NCBI GenBank assembly: GCA_047972135.1
Contig: JBKEAJ010000142.1
Span: 1 to 24,473, forward strand
Origin: JBKEAJ01 sp047972135
Lineage (GTDB): Bacteria > Bacteroidota > Bacteroidia > Bacteroidales > Prolixibacteraceae
Length of the DNA stretch: 24,473 bases
Direction: 5' to 3'
This document shows positions 16,208-24,303 of the stretch, in pieces. The notes beneath the pieces were generated by a model, which worked only from the letters and a program-made list of their open reading frames with translations, made no database searches and had not been told where the DNA came from. Both the position numbers and the translations under genes were made by a program. Positions within the stretch are counted from its first letter, which is position 1; each line of letters opens with the position of its first letter.

Positions 16208-17743
16208 TTACTGATAATTAGGATTTTGATTATCTATATTGATGTTAGGGTTGTTGGCTATTTCCTTTCCGGGTATAGGCATCAACTCATACTTTGGATA
16301 GTAGGCTAGTGCCCATCTTGCTTGCGCGGGATGAGTGAACTTGCCTTCGCTAACAACTTTCTCCTTGGTGTACTTGTAGTACGATTCGCCATTTCTCTTC
16401 ATGCGAGTTTGGTCGAACCATCTTTGGAACTCTCCGAAAAACTCTAGCCCTCTTTCGTCTGCAATAGCATCTCTAAATCCCTCTTTTGATAGCCCAGGTG
16501 TCAGTTCTATAGTGTTAGAACGAAGGCGTACCTTATTGAAATATTCGTAAGCAATGCCGGTTGCTCCATGCAATTCGTTTTCAACCTCCGCCTTCATTAA
16601 CAGTATGTCAGCATAGCGAAGTATGTACAAGTTGTTGTTGTAGTTTCTTTCGTTGCTGTTTGTCGGGTCTTGATATTTTCCACATGCAGGACCTTGTGCA
16701 GCAGCAGTGGTATTTTCCGGATAGCGTTTTATTGTTTTTCCGGTGTTTAAGTTTGGATAGCTTGTAATGAAGATTTGGTTTCTTCCGTCGTTGGTGTAGT
16801 CGCCGGTAGAGTAGCGGTCGTAAGTGGCATGTTCAACACGCATCTGTCCTGCTGTCTGATTTGGGTCTCCCACCATGCCTAGGTCTGCAAGTTTAGGGAT
16901 AAACCAGAAGGGCAGAAGGCTTCCAAGAGAGTTTTCTCCTGCATACGCATCATCATTTTTGAACTGTATTGAGAAGAGTTCCTCAACATTATTTTCATTA
17001 TTTACATCGAACACATCCATGTAGTTGTCTAATATATCGTACATGCCTAAACCGATTACAGAGTCGATAGCAGAGTTTGCATCAGTCCATTTCTCTTGCG
17101 ACATATACACCTTGCCAAGCAGACCAAAGGCTGCTCCTTTGGTTGGAAATCCATACTCTGTTTCAATCACGGGGAGGGTGCTTACGCAATACATCAAGTC
17201 CTCCTCAATAAATGCATAAACATCGGCTTTGGGAGAGCGAGCCGGGTAGGTATTTTCATCAGATGCGCTATATTCTTTAATCAAGGGGATGTCGCCCCAT
17301 AGTCGTACCGCATTGTATAAATTTAAGGCTCTGAGGAAGCGGACTCTACCAAGGAGAAGAGTTTTCTCTTCTTCTGATAGTTTGTCGGTTTGTTCCATTG
17401 CAAATACTGTGAAATTGGTTCTCCCATTCAAATTGAAAATTACATCCCAGAGGTTCTCTACTAAACTATTATTTGAATCTAAATCGCCATCGTCGAACAC
17501 TGTGAATAGGGCACCGTTATGGTAGCTGTCGTCGCTTGTGAAGCCCACAATATTCAGAAGTCCTCTTTTATAATATTGGGTGGCAGTCAGTAGAGAATAA
17601 GCCCCAATTACTGTCTGGTTAGCCTCATCGTAGTTGTTGAAAAAAGACTCTACGGTCAGAGACGAGAATGATTTCTCTTCTAGTAAATCGCTGCACGAAG
17701 CAAGCGTTACAATTAATGCTATAAATGCTATTATCTTCTTCAT
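16208..17743 (-). CDS. susD: SusD/RagB-family glycan-binding surface lipoprotein
   Basis: This 511-residue protein sits as a lid on the SusC porin at the cell surface and binds the glycan. It has lipobox VTLASC (C17) followed by SDLLEEKSF, an acidic patch as in surface-exported Bacteroidota lipoproteins. TPR-like helices typical of SusD are visible: FFNNYDEANQTVIGAYSLL, VRFLRALNLYNAVRLWGDIPLI and GAAFGLLGKVYMSQEKWTDA. The C-terminal RagB region includes YILRYADILLMKAEVENEL, FRDAIADERGLEFFGEFQRW and ELMPIPGKEIANNPN. Its start is 8 bp after the susC stop, so the pair is co-transcribed. The stop codon is followed at once by repeat module A. The gene symbol denotes family only. Confidence 0.95.
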   Translation of the reverse strand: MKKIIAFIALIVTLASCSDLLEEKSFSSLTVESFFNNYDEANQTVIGAYSLLTATQYYKRGLLNIVGFTSDDSYHNGALFTVFDDGDLDSNNSLVENLWDVIFNLNGRTNFTVFAMEQTDKLSEEEKTLLLGRVRFLRALNLYNAVRLWGDIPLIKEYSASDENTYPARSPKADVYAFIEEDLMYCVSTLPVIETEYGFPTKGAAFGLLGKVYMSQEKWTDANSAIDSVIGLGMYDILDNYMDVFDVNNENNVEELFSIQFKNDDAYAGENSLGSLLPFWFIPKLADLGMVGDPNQTAGQMRVEHATYDRYSTGDYTNDGRNQIFITSYPNLNTGKTIKRYPENTTAAAQGPACGKYQDPTNSNERNYNNNLYILRYADILLMKAEVENELHGATGIAYEYFNKVRLRSNTIELTPGLSKEGFRDAIADERGLEFFGEFQRWFDQTRMKRNGESYYKYTKEKVVSEGKFTHPAQARWALAYYPKYELMPIPGKEIANNPNINIDNQNPNYQ

Positions 17744-17751
17744 CGTTTTTT

Positions 17752-20700
17752 TTATTTAAGAATCATACTAAAACCAATCTTGAATGTACTAGGCATAGGA
17801 TAAGCTCCTAGGTCTATGCCGGGGTTCAGTGCCGAGTTCAGCCCTTTTATTTCGGGGTCGTATCCCGAGTATTTGGTAATTACAAACAGGTTTGATGCCG
17901 ATATGTAAGGACGCAGACTAACTCCGCTCAGCCATTTTGGGTTGAATGTATAGCCTAGAGATATATTCTGTAGGCGAATAAAAGACCCGTTTTCCACAAA
18001 AATATCCAAGTAATCCTGCTCCATTCGCCCCAATGATGCTTTAGGGTAGCTTGCAGGAGTTTCTTCGTTAACCCAGCGGCCGTTAAAAGCATCGGTAGCT
18101 TGGTTGTAGCGACCATCCCACAGCTGCATACCTTCCCAAGAAATCTTGTTGAGGTTGAGCACATCGTTACCAATCGATCCGTTGAATATCATGCTTAGTG
18201 TGAAGCCCTTAAATTCTACCGATGTGTTAAATCCAAAAAATAGGTCGGCCTCAGGGTTTCCTATAATAACCTTGTCGTCGTCGTTTATCATACCATCTCC
18301 TGCGTCAGCGATGCCGTCGCCATCTGTATCAACTGTCAGTTGGTCAACAAATACTCTGTCTCCAGCCTCTGGTGCCTGTCCTGCCTGTGTTGGAGCTCCT
18401 GTAGCTTGGTCGGCTGTTTGGTAGATACCATCGGTTTGGTATCCGTAAAATAAACCTACAGTTCTGCCTACATGTGAAATGTTAGGGTATCCTCCAATTC
18501 CTGCAATGCCCTCGCCATACATAGACTCTACGCCGTCAAGGTCAATTACTTTCGATCTGTTTTGAGATAGAGTAACTCCCATGCTCCATCTTAGATCACG
18601 TTTTCTCATGATGTCGCCATTGATTGAAAGTTCAAAACCCTTGTTTTGTATTTCACCTCCATTTACTCGGGTTGTAGTAAAACCGCTAGAGGTCGGGAAT
18701 ATTTTTGTTAGTAGCAGGTCCTTTGTGTTTTTCTTATACAGGTCGGCAGTTATGTTTAAGCGATTTTCAAATAGTCCGACATCTAAACCGATATTTCCCT
18801 GATATGTAGTTTCCCATGTCAGGTCTTGGTTGTATAGGTAAGTAGAAGAGCCCACTCCTGGAAGGAATTGGTCTGTGATAGGATAACGACCACCACTTAT
18901 GAGGGTAGGAACAGTTTCCAATACATTAATGGCTTGATTACCACTAGCTCCATAGCTTAAACGAAGTTTCAGTTCCGAAATAGTTTTCAGTTCTTTCATA
19001 AACTCCTCGCTCGTCACTTTCCATGCCAGTGCTACCGATGGGAAGAAGCCCCATTTGTTGCCATCAGTAAAGTGTGATGAGCCGTCGTAACGCCCTGTTA
19101 GCGTAACAAGATAGCGATCGTCGTAGTGGTAGTTAAAGCGACCATAGAACGATGCCAGCCCCCACTCGGTGTGAGTTGTTACGGGAACTTCAACAATGTC
19201 TGCACCTGTAAAGCTTTCATATCCCAGAGATGTAATTTCGAAACCGGATGCTTTTGCAGAGAAACGTTTTCTTATCCATTTATGAGTACTCGCACCCACA
19301 ACTCCGTTAATCTTATGTTTGTCAAAGGTTTTGTCAAAAGACAAGGTGTTTTCATTGAGGTAATCGAAATTTGACATTTGCAGTCTGGAAACGATGTTGT
19401 TTTGTAAGTCGCCTTGTCTTGTACCTTCACCCCAGAACGAGTTACGCAGACCGTCAGAATAGTTGAAGCCTAGAGTACTTTTGAATTTCAACCATTCAGT
19501 AAGACCTAGTTCTACATAGGTATTTGCTTGTGCAAAATTTAGTCTTTGCTCGTCGGTGGTGTTTTTTATCTGTGTTGCAGGGTTATATGGAGCTGTACCA
19601 TCGTCAATAAAGTCGTCTGTATTAATGTCGTAGTAGTCGTTCCATGTTAAATCGTAGGCTCTGTATTGCACCGCCATCATAATTGGTGAATAAAAACCAT
19701 TAACGCCTTTGTTAGAGTAGGGCACAATTTGGGTTAGAGTGTTACTGAAATAAGTATTTACGCCAACTTTAAAGAATTTATTTACGTCTACATTCATACC
19801 TGAGCGAAGCGACATGCGGCGTTGCTCAGAAGTAATAATCAGCCCTTCTGTATCATTGTAGTTCCCCGAAATATTATAGTTCATTTTTCCTTTACCGCCA
19901 CGTATTGACAAGTTTATGTCTTTTCCGTAAGCAGTGCGGTATATTTCGTCTTGCCAGTTTATGTTTCTTGTGTACTTTTCATAGGTCGAGAGGTCGCTAG
20001 GATCTCCGTATATAGGGTCTAGTCCGTCGTTAACAGCGGCTTCGTCGTAGAGCTGTGTCCATTGCTGAGAATTTAATACATCAATTTTATTGCGAAGCTT
20101 TGACATTGTTGTACCGACATCCAATTGAATAATACTTGTTCCGGCTCTACCTTTCTTTGTCGTTATTATGATTACGCCATTAGCCCCTCTCGAGCCGTAT
20201 ATTGCCGATGCCGAAGCATCTTTTAGAATGTTTATCGACTCAATGTCGTTGGGGTTAATCATGGATAGAGGGCTTGGTGGCGGAGTCGAGCCGTTTTCAT
20301 CAACATTAGAGTCGTAGAAAGAGCTAGAAGAGTTCATCTCCATACCGTCTATAATGTATAGAGGCTGATTGGATGCATTGAGAGAGTTTCCTCCACGTAT
20401 AGATACATTTACATCAGCACCTGGCGCTCCACCAATGGATGTTACCTGGACTCCGGGAGCAACCCCTTGCAGTAGTTGTTCGGGAGATGATATTGCTCGT
20501 TGTTCGGTAAGTTTCGTACTTACATGGGCTACAGAACCTGTTAAGTCTGATTTCTTAACAGTACTATATCCAATCGCAACAACTTCGTCGAGAGAAATGT
20601 CTCCATCTTCCATACTGATATTAAAGAAATCTTTTGTGCCTATTTCAACTGTTTGAGGCTCTTTGCCAATATAGTTGAAAATCAGACGTTCCGCATCTGC

Positions 20701-20889
20701 CGGAACGTTTAAAGAGAATGCTCCATCTTCGTCGGTAATTGTTGCTACTGTAGTACCCTTAACTCCAACTGTTACCGCTTGAAGGGGTTCGTTATTTCCT
20801 GTAGTCACTACACCGGAAATTTGTTTCTGTGCCCAAGATGATATAGAAGTGCACAGAAGCATGATGAAAATAAATAAAATTTTTTTCAT
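17752..20889 (-). CDS. susC: SusC/RagA-family TonB-dependent outer-membrane glycan transporter
   Basis: This 1045-residue TonB-dependent transporter imports glycan fragments with its SusD partner. A Sec signal (FIMLLCTSISSWAQ) is followed by the CarboxypepD_reg-like domain (QISGVV to ~105) and a TonB-box-like stretch around DEVVAIGYSTVKKSDLTGSV. The plug (QLLQGVAPGVQV, SIRGGNSL, LYIIDGME, ILKDASASAIYGSRGANGVI) comes next, then the 22-strand barrel, ending in an aromatic/hydrophobic strand (TFKIGFSMILK). A calcium-loop-like DTDGDGIADAGDG lies near residue 850, probably in an extracellular loop. Length is normal. It is first in the operon and divergent from the regulator, with 477 bp between the two start codons. 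The symbol denotes family only. Confidence 0.96.
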   Translation of the reverse strand: MKKILFIFIMLLCTSISSWAQKQISGVVTTGNNEPLQAVTVGVKGTTVATITDEDGAFSLNVPADAERLIFNYIGKEPQTVEIGTKDFFNISMEDGDISLDEVVAIGYSTVKKSDLTGSVAHVSTKLTEQRAISSPEQLLQGVAPGVQVTSIGGAPGADVNVSIRGGNSLNASNQPLYIIDGMEMNSSSSFYDSNVDENGSTPPPSPLSMINPNDIESINILKDASASAIYGSRGANGVIIITTKKGRAGTSIIQLDVGTTMSKLRNKIDVLNSQQWTQLYDEAAVNDGLDPIYGDPSDLSTYEKYTRNINWQDEIYRTAYGKDINLSIRGGKGKMNYNISGNYNDTEGLIITSEQRRMSLRSGMNVDVNKFFKVGVNTYFSNTLTQIVPYSNKGVNGFYSPIMMAVQYRAYDLTWNDYYDINTDDFIDDGTAPYNPATQIKNTTDEQRLNFAQANTYVELGLTEWLKFKSTLGFNYSDGLRNSFWGEGTRQGDLQNNIVSRLQMSNFDYLNENTLSFDKTFDKHKINGVVGASTHKWIRKRFSAKASGFEITSLGYESFTGADIVEVPVTTHTEWGLASFYGRFNYHYDDRYLVTLTGRYDGSSHFTDGNKWGFFPSVALAWKVTSEEFMKELKTISELKLRLSYGASGNQAINVLETVPTLISGGRYPITDQFLPGVGSSTYLYNQDLTWETTYQGNIGLDVGLFENRLNITADLYKKNTKDLLLTKIFPTSSGFTTTRVNGGEIQNKGFELSINGDIMRKRDLRWSMGVTLSQNRSKVIDLDGVESMYGEGIAGIGGYPNISHVGRTVGLFYGYQTDGIYQTADQATGAPTQAGQAPEAGDRVFVDQLTVDTDGDGIADAGDGMINDDDKVIIGNPEADLFFGFNTSVEFKGFTLSMIFNGSIGNDVLNLNKISWEGMQLWDGRYNQATDAFNGRWVNEETPASYPKASLGRMEQDYLDIFVENGSFIRLQNISLGYTFNPKWLSGVSLRPYISASNLFVITKYSGYDPEIKGLNSALNPGIDLGAYPMPSTFKIGFSMILK

Positions 20890-20951
20890 AGATACTTATT
20901 TAAAAAATGAGTTACTCTGGTTTCTTTTCCCGAATGTATGAAAATAGGGGG

Positions 20952-20990
20952 TATTTTTAGGTGTACTAAAGGGGTAAGCCCTAAAAAATA
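20952..20990. promoter_or_regulatory. Operator-like inverted repeat upstream of susC
   Basis: The arms TATTTTTAGG (20952-20961) and CCTAAAAAATA (20980-20990) are inverted, with one extra base and an 18 bp spacer. A smaller AGGG/GTAAG/CCCT hairpin lies inside, and GGGGTA occurs twice (20948-20953 and 20971-20976). It lies ~63-101 bp before the susC start, a fitting place for binding by the PUL regulator. Its function is inferred. Confidence 0.4.
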
Positions 20991-21271
20991 ATTTGTATCT
21001 GTGTGAAATTCATTGTTTTACAAAGTGTTAATGTTTTGGAAATATTGGTGTCCAGACACTGATTTTTTGCAAATAAAAGTACTGAATGATACTCTTTTTT
21101 TAAGTTTAAGTGTCTTTTTTGTGAAGAGCCTTATTGAAAATTAGACATTGTATTTTCACAATATCAATGGAGATAGCTGTATAAAAACTCCTTATCCGAG
21201 CAGTTGTTAGCAGCCTGCCCATTGTTGGTGTTGCTCACGCTTAAATTTATTGGGGAGTATTCAAAAAAAAG

Positions 21272-21305
21272 TTTATAGAGTAGAGAATAAAATATACTAT
21301 ATTTG
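21272..21305 (+). promoter_or_regulatory. Bacteroidota-type promoter of the regulator gene
   Basis: TATATTTG at 21298-21305 matches the Bacteroidota -7 consensus TAnnTTTG exactly. TTTA at 21272-21275 is a one-mismatch -33 element with 22 bp spacing, against about 19-21 expected. Transcription would begin near 21312. That puts upstream start codons (21250 TTG, 21310 ATG) before or at the transcript start and favours the ATG at 21367. Confidence 0.5.
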
Positions 21306-21366
21306 CGAGATGCAGGTTGTTAACTCTAATTTATTTCCATCTTCTGTATTTATCAAAACTATAGAA

Positions 21367-23793
21367 ATGTCAGATTGTAAGAAGATTATAGGAGTGTTTT
21401 TTCTACTTTGGCTTTCTCTCTCATTGGCTGCAAATGGAGATATAGTACCAAAAAGAGATAAATATGTAGAAGAACTTATCATGCCTACAGCTTACTTGAC
21501 TAAGGATTTTGAAGCCTCCTTGTCTGAAGGATATAGATGCTTTATAATAACTGCATCATCAGACTATTCGGATAGCATCGTGTCGATTTTAGATACATTT
21601 TTGAAAAATAATCCGAGGGAGTTTGTTGCTTTTATTCAGCAAGGAGCAGAACATTACAAAGGAGACTATATTTATTCTTATTTCAGTGATAAAATTGTTG
21701 AAATAGAGTCACAGCCTTTATCTTTTTGTGACTCCATGCTAAATCAAGGAAAACAGATTTTGTTTTTCTCAGAACATCAAGATGAAAAAAGTATGCAGGC
21801 GGAGGACTTCTTGAGCTATGCAACGCTGGGTGTAAACTTTCCGATAGACTACTCTCTTATTTTTAATAAATTCTCACCATGCAATACTTTTACTTGTATG
21901 GAGTTTAGCCCTAGTTCTAATCTCAGTAGGGTAGATACTTTGGTGGCTAATCAAAATTTGTATGATGCTAGCATTAATTTTTTGAAAAGAACAGGTAAGA
22001 TTCCAAACTTTATTTTGACCGACCAACCAAACCTTGTTAGCGAAATAAACTTAGCAATAGATTTTCTGCTAAAGATTGTTGTGGAAGATGAGCACGGAAA
22101 TAGATTGGAAGGAGTTAGATTTGAGGGCTATGGAGGTTTGCAATCATTTGGTAATGTTTATTTCTTTACAGATACAGTGTCTATGTATGATGTTATTTCC
22201 CAAAAAGGTTCATACACAATAGTCCCTCGAAAACCTGGTTACAGCTTTATGCCCGGGCGTTACACGTTCAACTTTAATAACTATAGCACCCGTAAGCTGA
22301 TTCTGGCAAAAAGGAATGATTTGAAAGATCAAGTTTATGCATATCTTCCCTTAACTAAGAAACGATTGAGCTCAGAAGCTTATCCTACAGATGTCAGCTA
22401 CTCGAATATCGCATTTAGCAAAAACTCAAAACATAAAGGGGCTGCCCTTTTTAATGGGCTTGATAATGGAGTGTTCTTCAAAGAGCAAAGAGATAAGCCT
22501 CTTGGGAATAACTTTTCATTCACAATGTGGATAAGACCTAAAAAAGTCGATGGTAATTATTCACTAATGTCTAAGGCAGGAAGCTACTGCCTTAAAATAA
22601 GGGATGGTAAATTATGCTTTACTGCGGTTGATATAGTTGATGGTAAGAGCGACTCATCTCAGATGTATGAGAATGAATGGCAGCATGTTAGCTTTGTGTA
22701 TGAGGCGGGAAATGAGATGAAATTCTTTATAAATGGAGAACTCAAAGAGCTTAAACCTGCGGTGGACTATCATTTATTAGAAAGTGGTTATATGGTTGGT
22801 GTTAATCAGTGGGACGAGTTTTTCGATGGCGAGATTACAGATTTGTGTATTTGGAGCCGGCCGCTGAATAATGACGAGGTGAAAGAGGTATTTCAAAAAG
22901 GGGTAGGCTTTGCAGAAAGTCGTACAATGCCGATTTGGCTTTTAGTATCAATCATACTGTGTGTCCTTTCATTGACCTTCCTAATGTTTTATTTCTTTTT
23001 GCGTAAGAGGAGGAGTGTTGGGCGTACCTTTGTTATTTCAGATGAAAAAGCAGTTGTGCATGCTAATTTTGTGAAATGTTTTGGTACCTTCGCCATTTAT
23101 GATGATCAGGGAGTTAATTTACTTGATAAATTATCGGAAAAGAAGAGTTCTTTTTTGTTATATCTTATTTTTCATACTCTTAGAGATAATGGAATTTCTC
23201 CACAAGAGTTGACAGACACGTTTTGGCCGGGATATTCGCCTTCTCGAGCAAAAAATGTAAGAGGAACCTACATGCAGGAGATACGGGCAGTTGTGCCGAC
23301 TGATATTCTGGAGATAAAATATAAATCGAAGAGTTGGCGAGTTGTATTTAAAGAGGCTCTTCGTTGTGATTTGTCCGATTGGTTGATATTAGAGAAAAGG
23401 CTATCGGAAGGTAATGAGATACTTGTTGAAGAAGTGTTGAGTTTTAAGGATATTGTGATACAGGGTCTTTTTGCAGAAGGTCTAAGCAATGAGTATGTAG
23501 ATAATGTTAAGCAAGATATAAATGATAGGACTATCGAAGTTTTGGAGAGTTTGTTAGAAAGTACTTCGTTAGACGATAGTATGAAGTTAGAATTGGCAGG
23601 AGTGATATTGATCTTAGATCCGGTTCATGAAAGTGTATTGGAGCAAAAAGTTGATATATTAATAAGAATAGACGATAAACGCCTTGCACATAAGTGTGTG
23701 CAGCGATTCGCAAAAGAGTGGGAGCAACTATATGATGAGAAGTACATTCCTAAAGAAGGCTCGTCTCTACAGGCTTTAATACAAAATAGATGA
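21367..23793 (+). CDS. Transmembrane one-component PUL regulator: PI-PLC-like, LamG, one TM, SARP-like winged helix
   Basis: This is 808 residues from ATG 21367, chosen because it starts a signal peptide (KKIIGVFFLLWLSLSLAANG) and lies after the promoter. Longer in-frame starts exist at 21250 and 21310. Residues ~30-235 resemble a PI-PLC X-like domain (ILDTFLKNNPREFVAFI, NQGKQILFFSE). The usual catalytic His-Asn near the start is replaced by MPTAYLT, so it is probably a sensor. Residues ~235-325 form a beta-sandwich. Residues ~340-510 form a LamG/pentraxin fold (FSFTMWIRP, WQHVSFVYEAG, FFINGELKEL, FDGEITDLCIWSRPL). One TM helix spans ~521-545. The cytoplasmic part has a SARP/OmpR-like winged helix (SFLLYLIFHTLRDNGISPQE, FWPGYSPSRAKNV, residues ~580-665) and a helical BTAD-like tail. 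It probably senses a glycan in the periplasm and activates the divergent susC operon. There are no kinase or receiver domains. Confidence 0.75.
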   Translation: MSDCKKIIGVFFLLWLSLSLAANGDIVPKRDKYVEELIMPTAYLTKDFEASLSEGYRCFIITASSDYSDSIVSILDTFLKNNPREFVAFIQQGAEHYKGDYIYSYFSDKIVEIESQPLSFCDSMLNQGKQILFFSEHQDEKSMQAEDFLSYATLGVNFPIDYSLIFNKFSPCNTFTCMEFSPSSNLSRVDTLVANQNLYDASINFLKRTGKIPNFILTDQPNLVSEINLAIDFLLKIVVEDEHGNRLEGVRFEGYGGLQSFGNVYFFTDTVSMYDVISQKGSYTIVPRKPGYSFMPGRYTFNFNNYSTRKLILAKRNDLKDQVYAYLPLTKKRLSSEAYPTDVSYSNIAFSKNSKHKGAALFNGLDNGVFFKEQRDKPLGNNFSFTMWIRPKKVDGNYSLMSKAGSYCLKIRDGKLCFTAVDIVDGKSDSSQMYENEWQHVSFVYEAGNEMKFFINGELKELKPAVDYHLLESGYMVGVNQWDEFFDGEITDLCIWSRPLNNDEVKEVFQKGVGFAESRTMPIWLLVSIILCVLSLTFLMFYFFLRKRRSVGRTFVISDEKAVVHANFVKCFGTFAIYDDQGVNLLDKLSEKKSSFLLYLIFHTLRDNGISPQELTDTFWPGYSPSRAKNVRGTYMQEIRAVVPTDILEIKYKSKSWRVVFKEALRCDLSDWLILEKRLSEGNEILVEEVLSFKDIVIQGLFAEGLSNEYVDNVKQDINDRTIEVLESLLESTSLDDSMKLELAGVILILDPVHESVLEQKVDILIRIDDKRLAHKCVQRFAKEWEQLYDEKYIPKEGSSLQALIQNR

Positions 23794-23800
23794 TAATAAT

Positions 23801-23895
23801 TAGAGTCCGTCTATAAAGTCCAATATCTGTGTTGTGCTCGCCTTGCGAGACTTGATCTTGAACTTTATAACTCAGACTCCAGACATTGTGGACAG
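23801..23895 (+). repeat. Repeat module A copy 2 (95 bp)
   Basis: It is nearly the same as the reverse complement of 16111-16206 (about 85% by eye). Both copies start with TAGAGTCCGTCTAT and end with GGACAG, and both follow a stop codon within 10 bases in the direction of transcription. Weak inverted similarity between the ends (GTCCAATATCTG against GTCCACAATGTCTG) recalls a small non-autonomous element, or a 3'-end RNA structure. Confidence 0.8.
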
Positions 23896-23932
23896 AGAAT
23901 AATTAGTAGGTAGAAGCCATTTTAATGGTAAA

Positions 23933-24114
23933 TTATAAATGAAATACAATGCTTATTTGTTTAATGAAAAACGTAAATACCGCCATACGCTGTATGCCAT
24001 ACGCTTTACGCAAATGCAAAAATGGAGGGGCAGATCTGCGTGTCTATCCGGCTGTTGAAACTGGCTGTTCGTTAACCATTAACAATTCACCATTAATAAT
24101 TAAAATGGCTGTTA
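23933..24114 (+). repeat. Repeat module C copy 2 (182 bp)
   Basis: It matches the reverse complement of 4530-4684, starting at TTATAAATGAAATACAATG and ending at GGCTGTT. It carries two short insertions relative to copy 1. One is a ~14 bp near-tandem duplication of CCATACGC around 23980-24006. The longest open frame crossing it (23949-24152) is not supported as a gene. Confidence 0.78.
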
Positions 24115-24156
24115 GTCTGATATCCGAAAATCTGGCAGTTCTCAAAATATAGAAAA

Positions 24157-24303
24157 ATGAAACTTCCATGACTAGTAAATTTAGACACACCGGAGGATGA
24201 TTATAAAAGAAAGACAATAGATAATAGTAGTTAGATGTTGGACAACAGCCTTTGGGTTCGGTTTAATATCTAATATATAGGATGTTATCTAAAATGTAAA
24301 CAG
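24157..24303 (+). repeat. Leader module D copy 2 upstream of the dihydroorotase-like gene
   Basis: It corresponds to 6215-6338 on the minus strand. The block at 24157-24210 matches about 48 of 54 bases and would encode MKLP, a stop, then VNLDTPEDDYK, so any gene start is dead here. Positions 24212-24246 form five heptamers on an AGAYAAT-like theme (AGACAAT, AGATAAT, AGTAGTT, AGATGTT, GGACAAC). The end TTATCTAAAATGTAAAC abuts the next start codon as it does at the esterase. Confidence 0.68.

Larger units (their letters stand above)
20890..21366. promoter_or_regulatory. Divergent control region between susC and the regulator
   Basis: This 477 bp gene-free region must hold the promoters for both directions. 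Visible signals are an imperfect inverted repeat at 20952-20990 on the susC side and a -7-like element at 21298-21305 on the regulator side. I could not find a convincing TAnnTTTG/TTTG pair for susC. The middle (21050-21240) is AT-rich with no clear repeat. Confidence 0.6.
23794..24303. repeat. Intergenic mosaic: modules A, C and D after the regulator
   Basis: This is a 510 bp region without a convincing gene. Module A copy 2 lies at 23801-23895, 7 bp after the regulator stop. It contains a CTCGC/CTT/GCGAG hairpin. Module C copy 2 lies at 23933-24114. Module D copy 2 lies at 24157-24303 and runs into the next gene's ATG. Each has a counterpart inside the PUL, on the opposite strand. GGCTGTT/AACAGCC marks 24050, 24063, 24107 and 24244. 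Confidence 0.78.

Noticed and set aside
20927..20938. -7 element for susC (TACATTCG on the minus strand)
   Set aside because: It has one mismatch to TAnnTTTG and no TTTG at the right distance. The nearest candidate is about 28 bp away.
21250..21366. Longer N-terminus of the regulator from TTG at 21250 or ATG at 21310
   Set aside because: The signal peptide starts at ATG 21367 and the best promoter (-7 at 21298-21305) would start the transcript near 21312.
23949..24152. 67-codon open frame in the regulator to dihydroorotase gap
   Set aside because: It lies almost wholly in repeat module C, and the other copy at 4530-4684 has length differences that would break it. The product has no recognisable domain.
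23794..24303. CRISPR array or tRNA gene in the repeat-rich gap
   Set aside because: Repeats are dispersed modules without regular spacers, and no cloverleaf or TPsiC-like GGTTCGANTCC motif was found.
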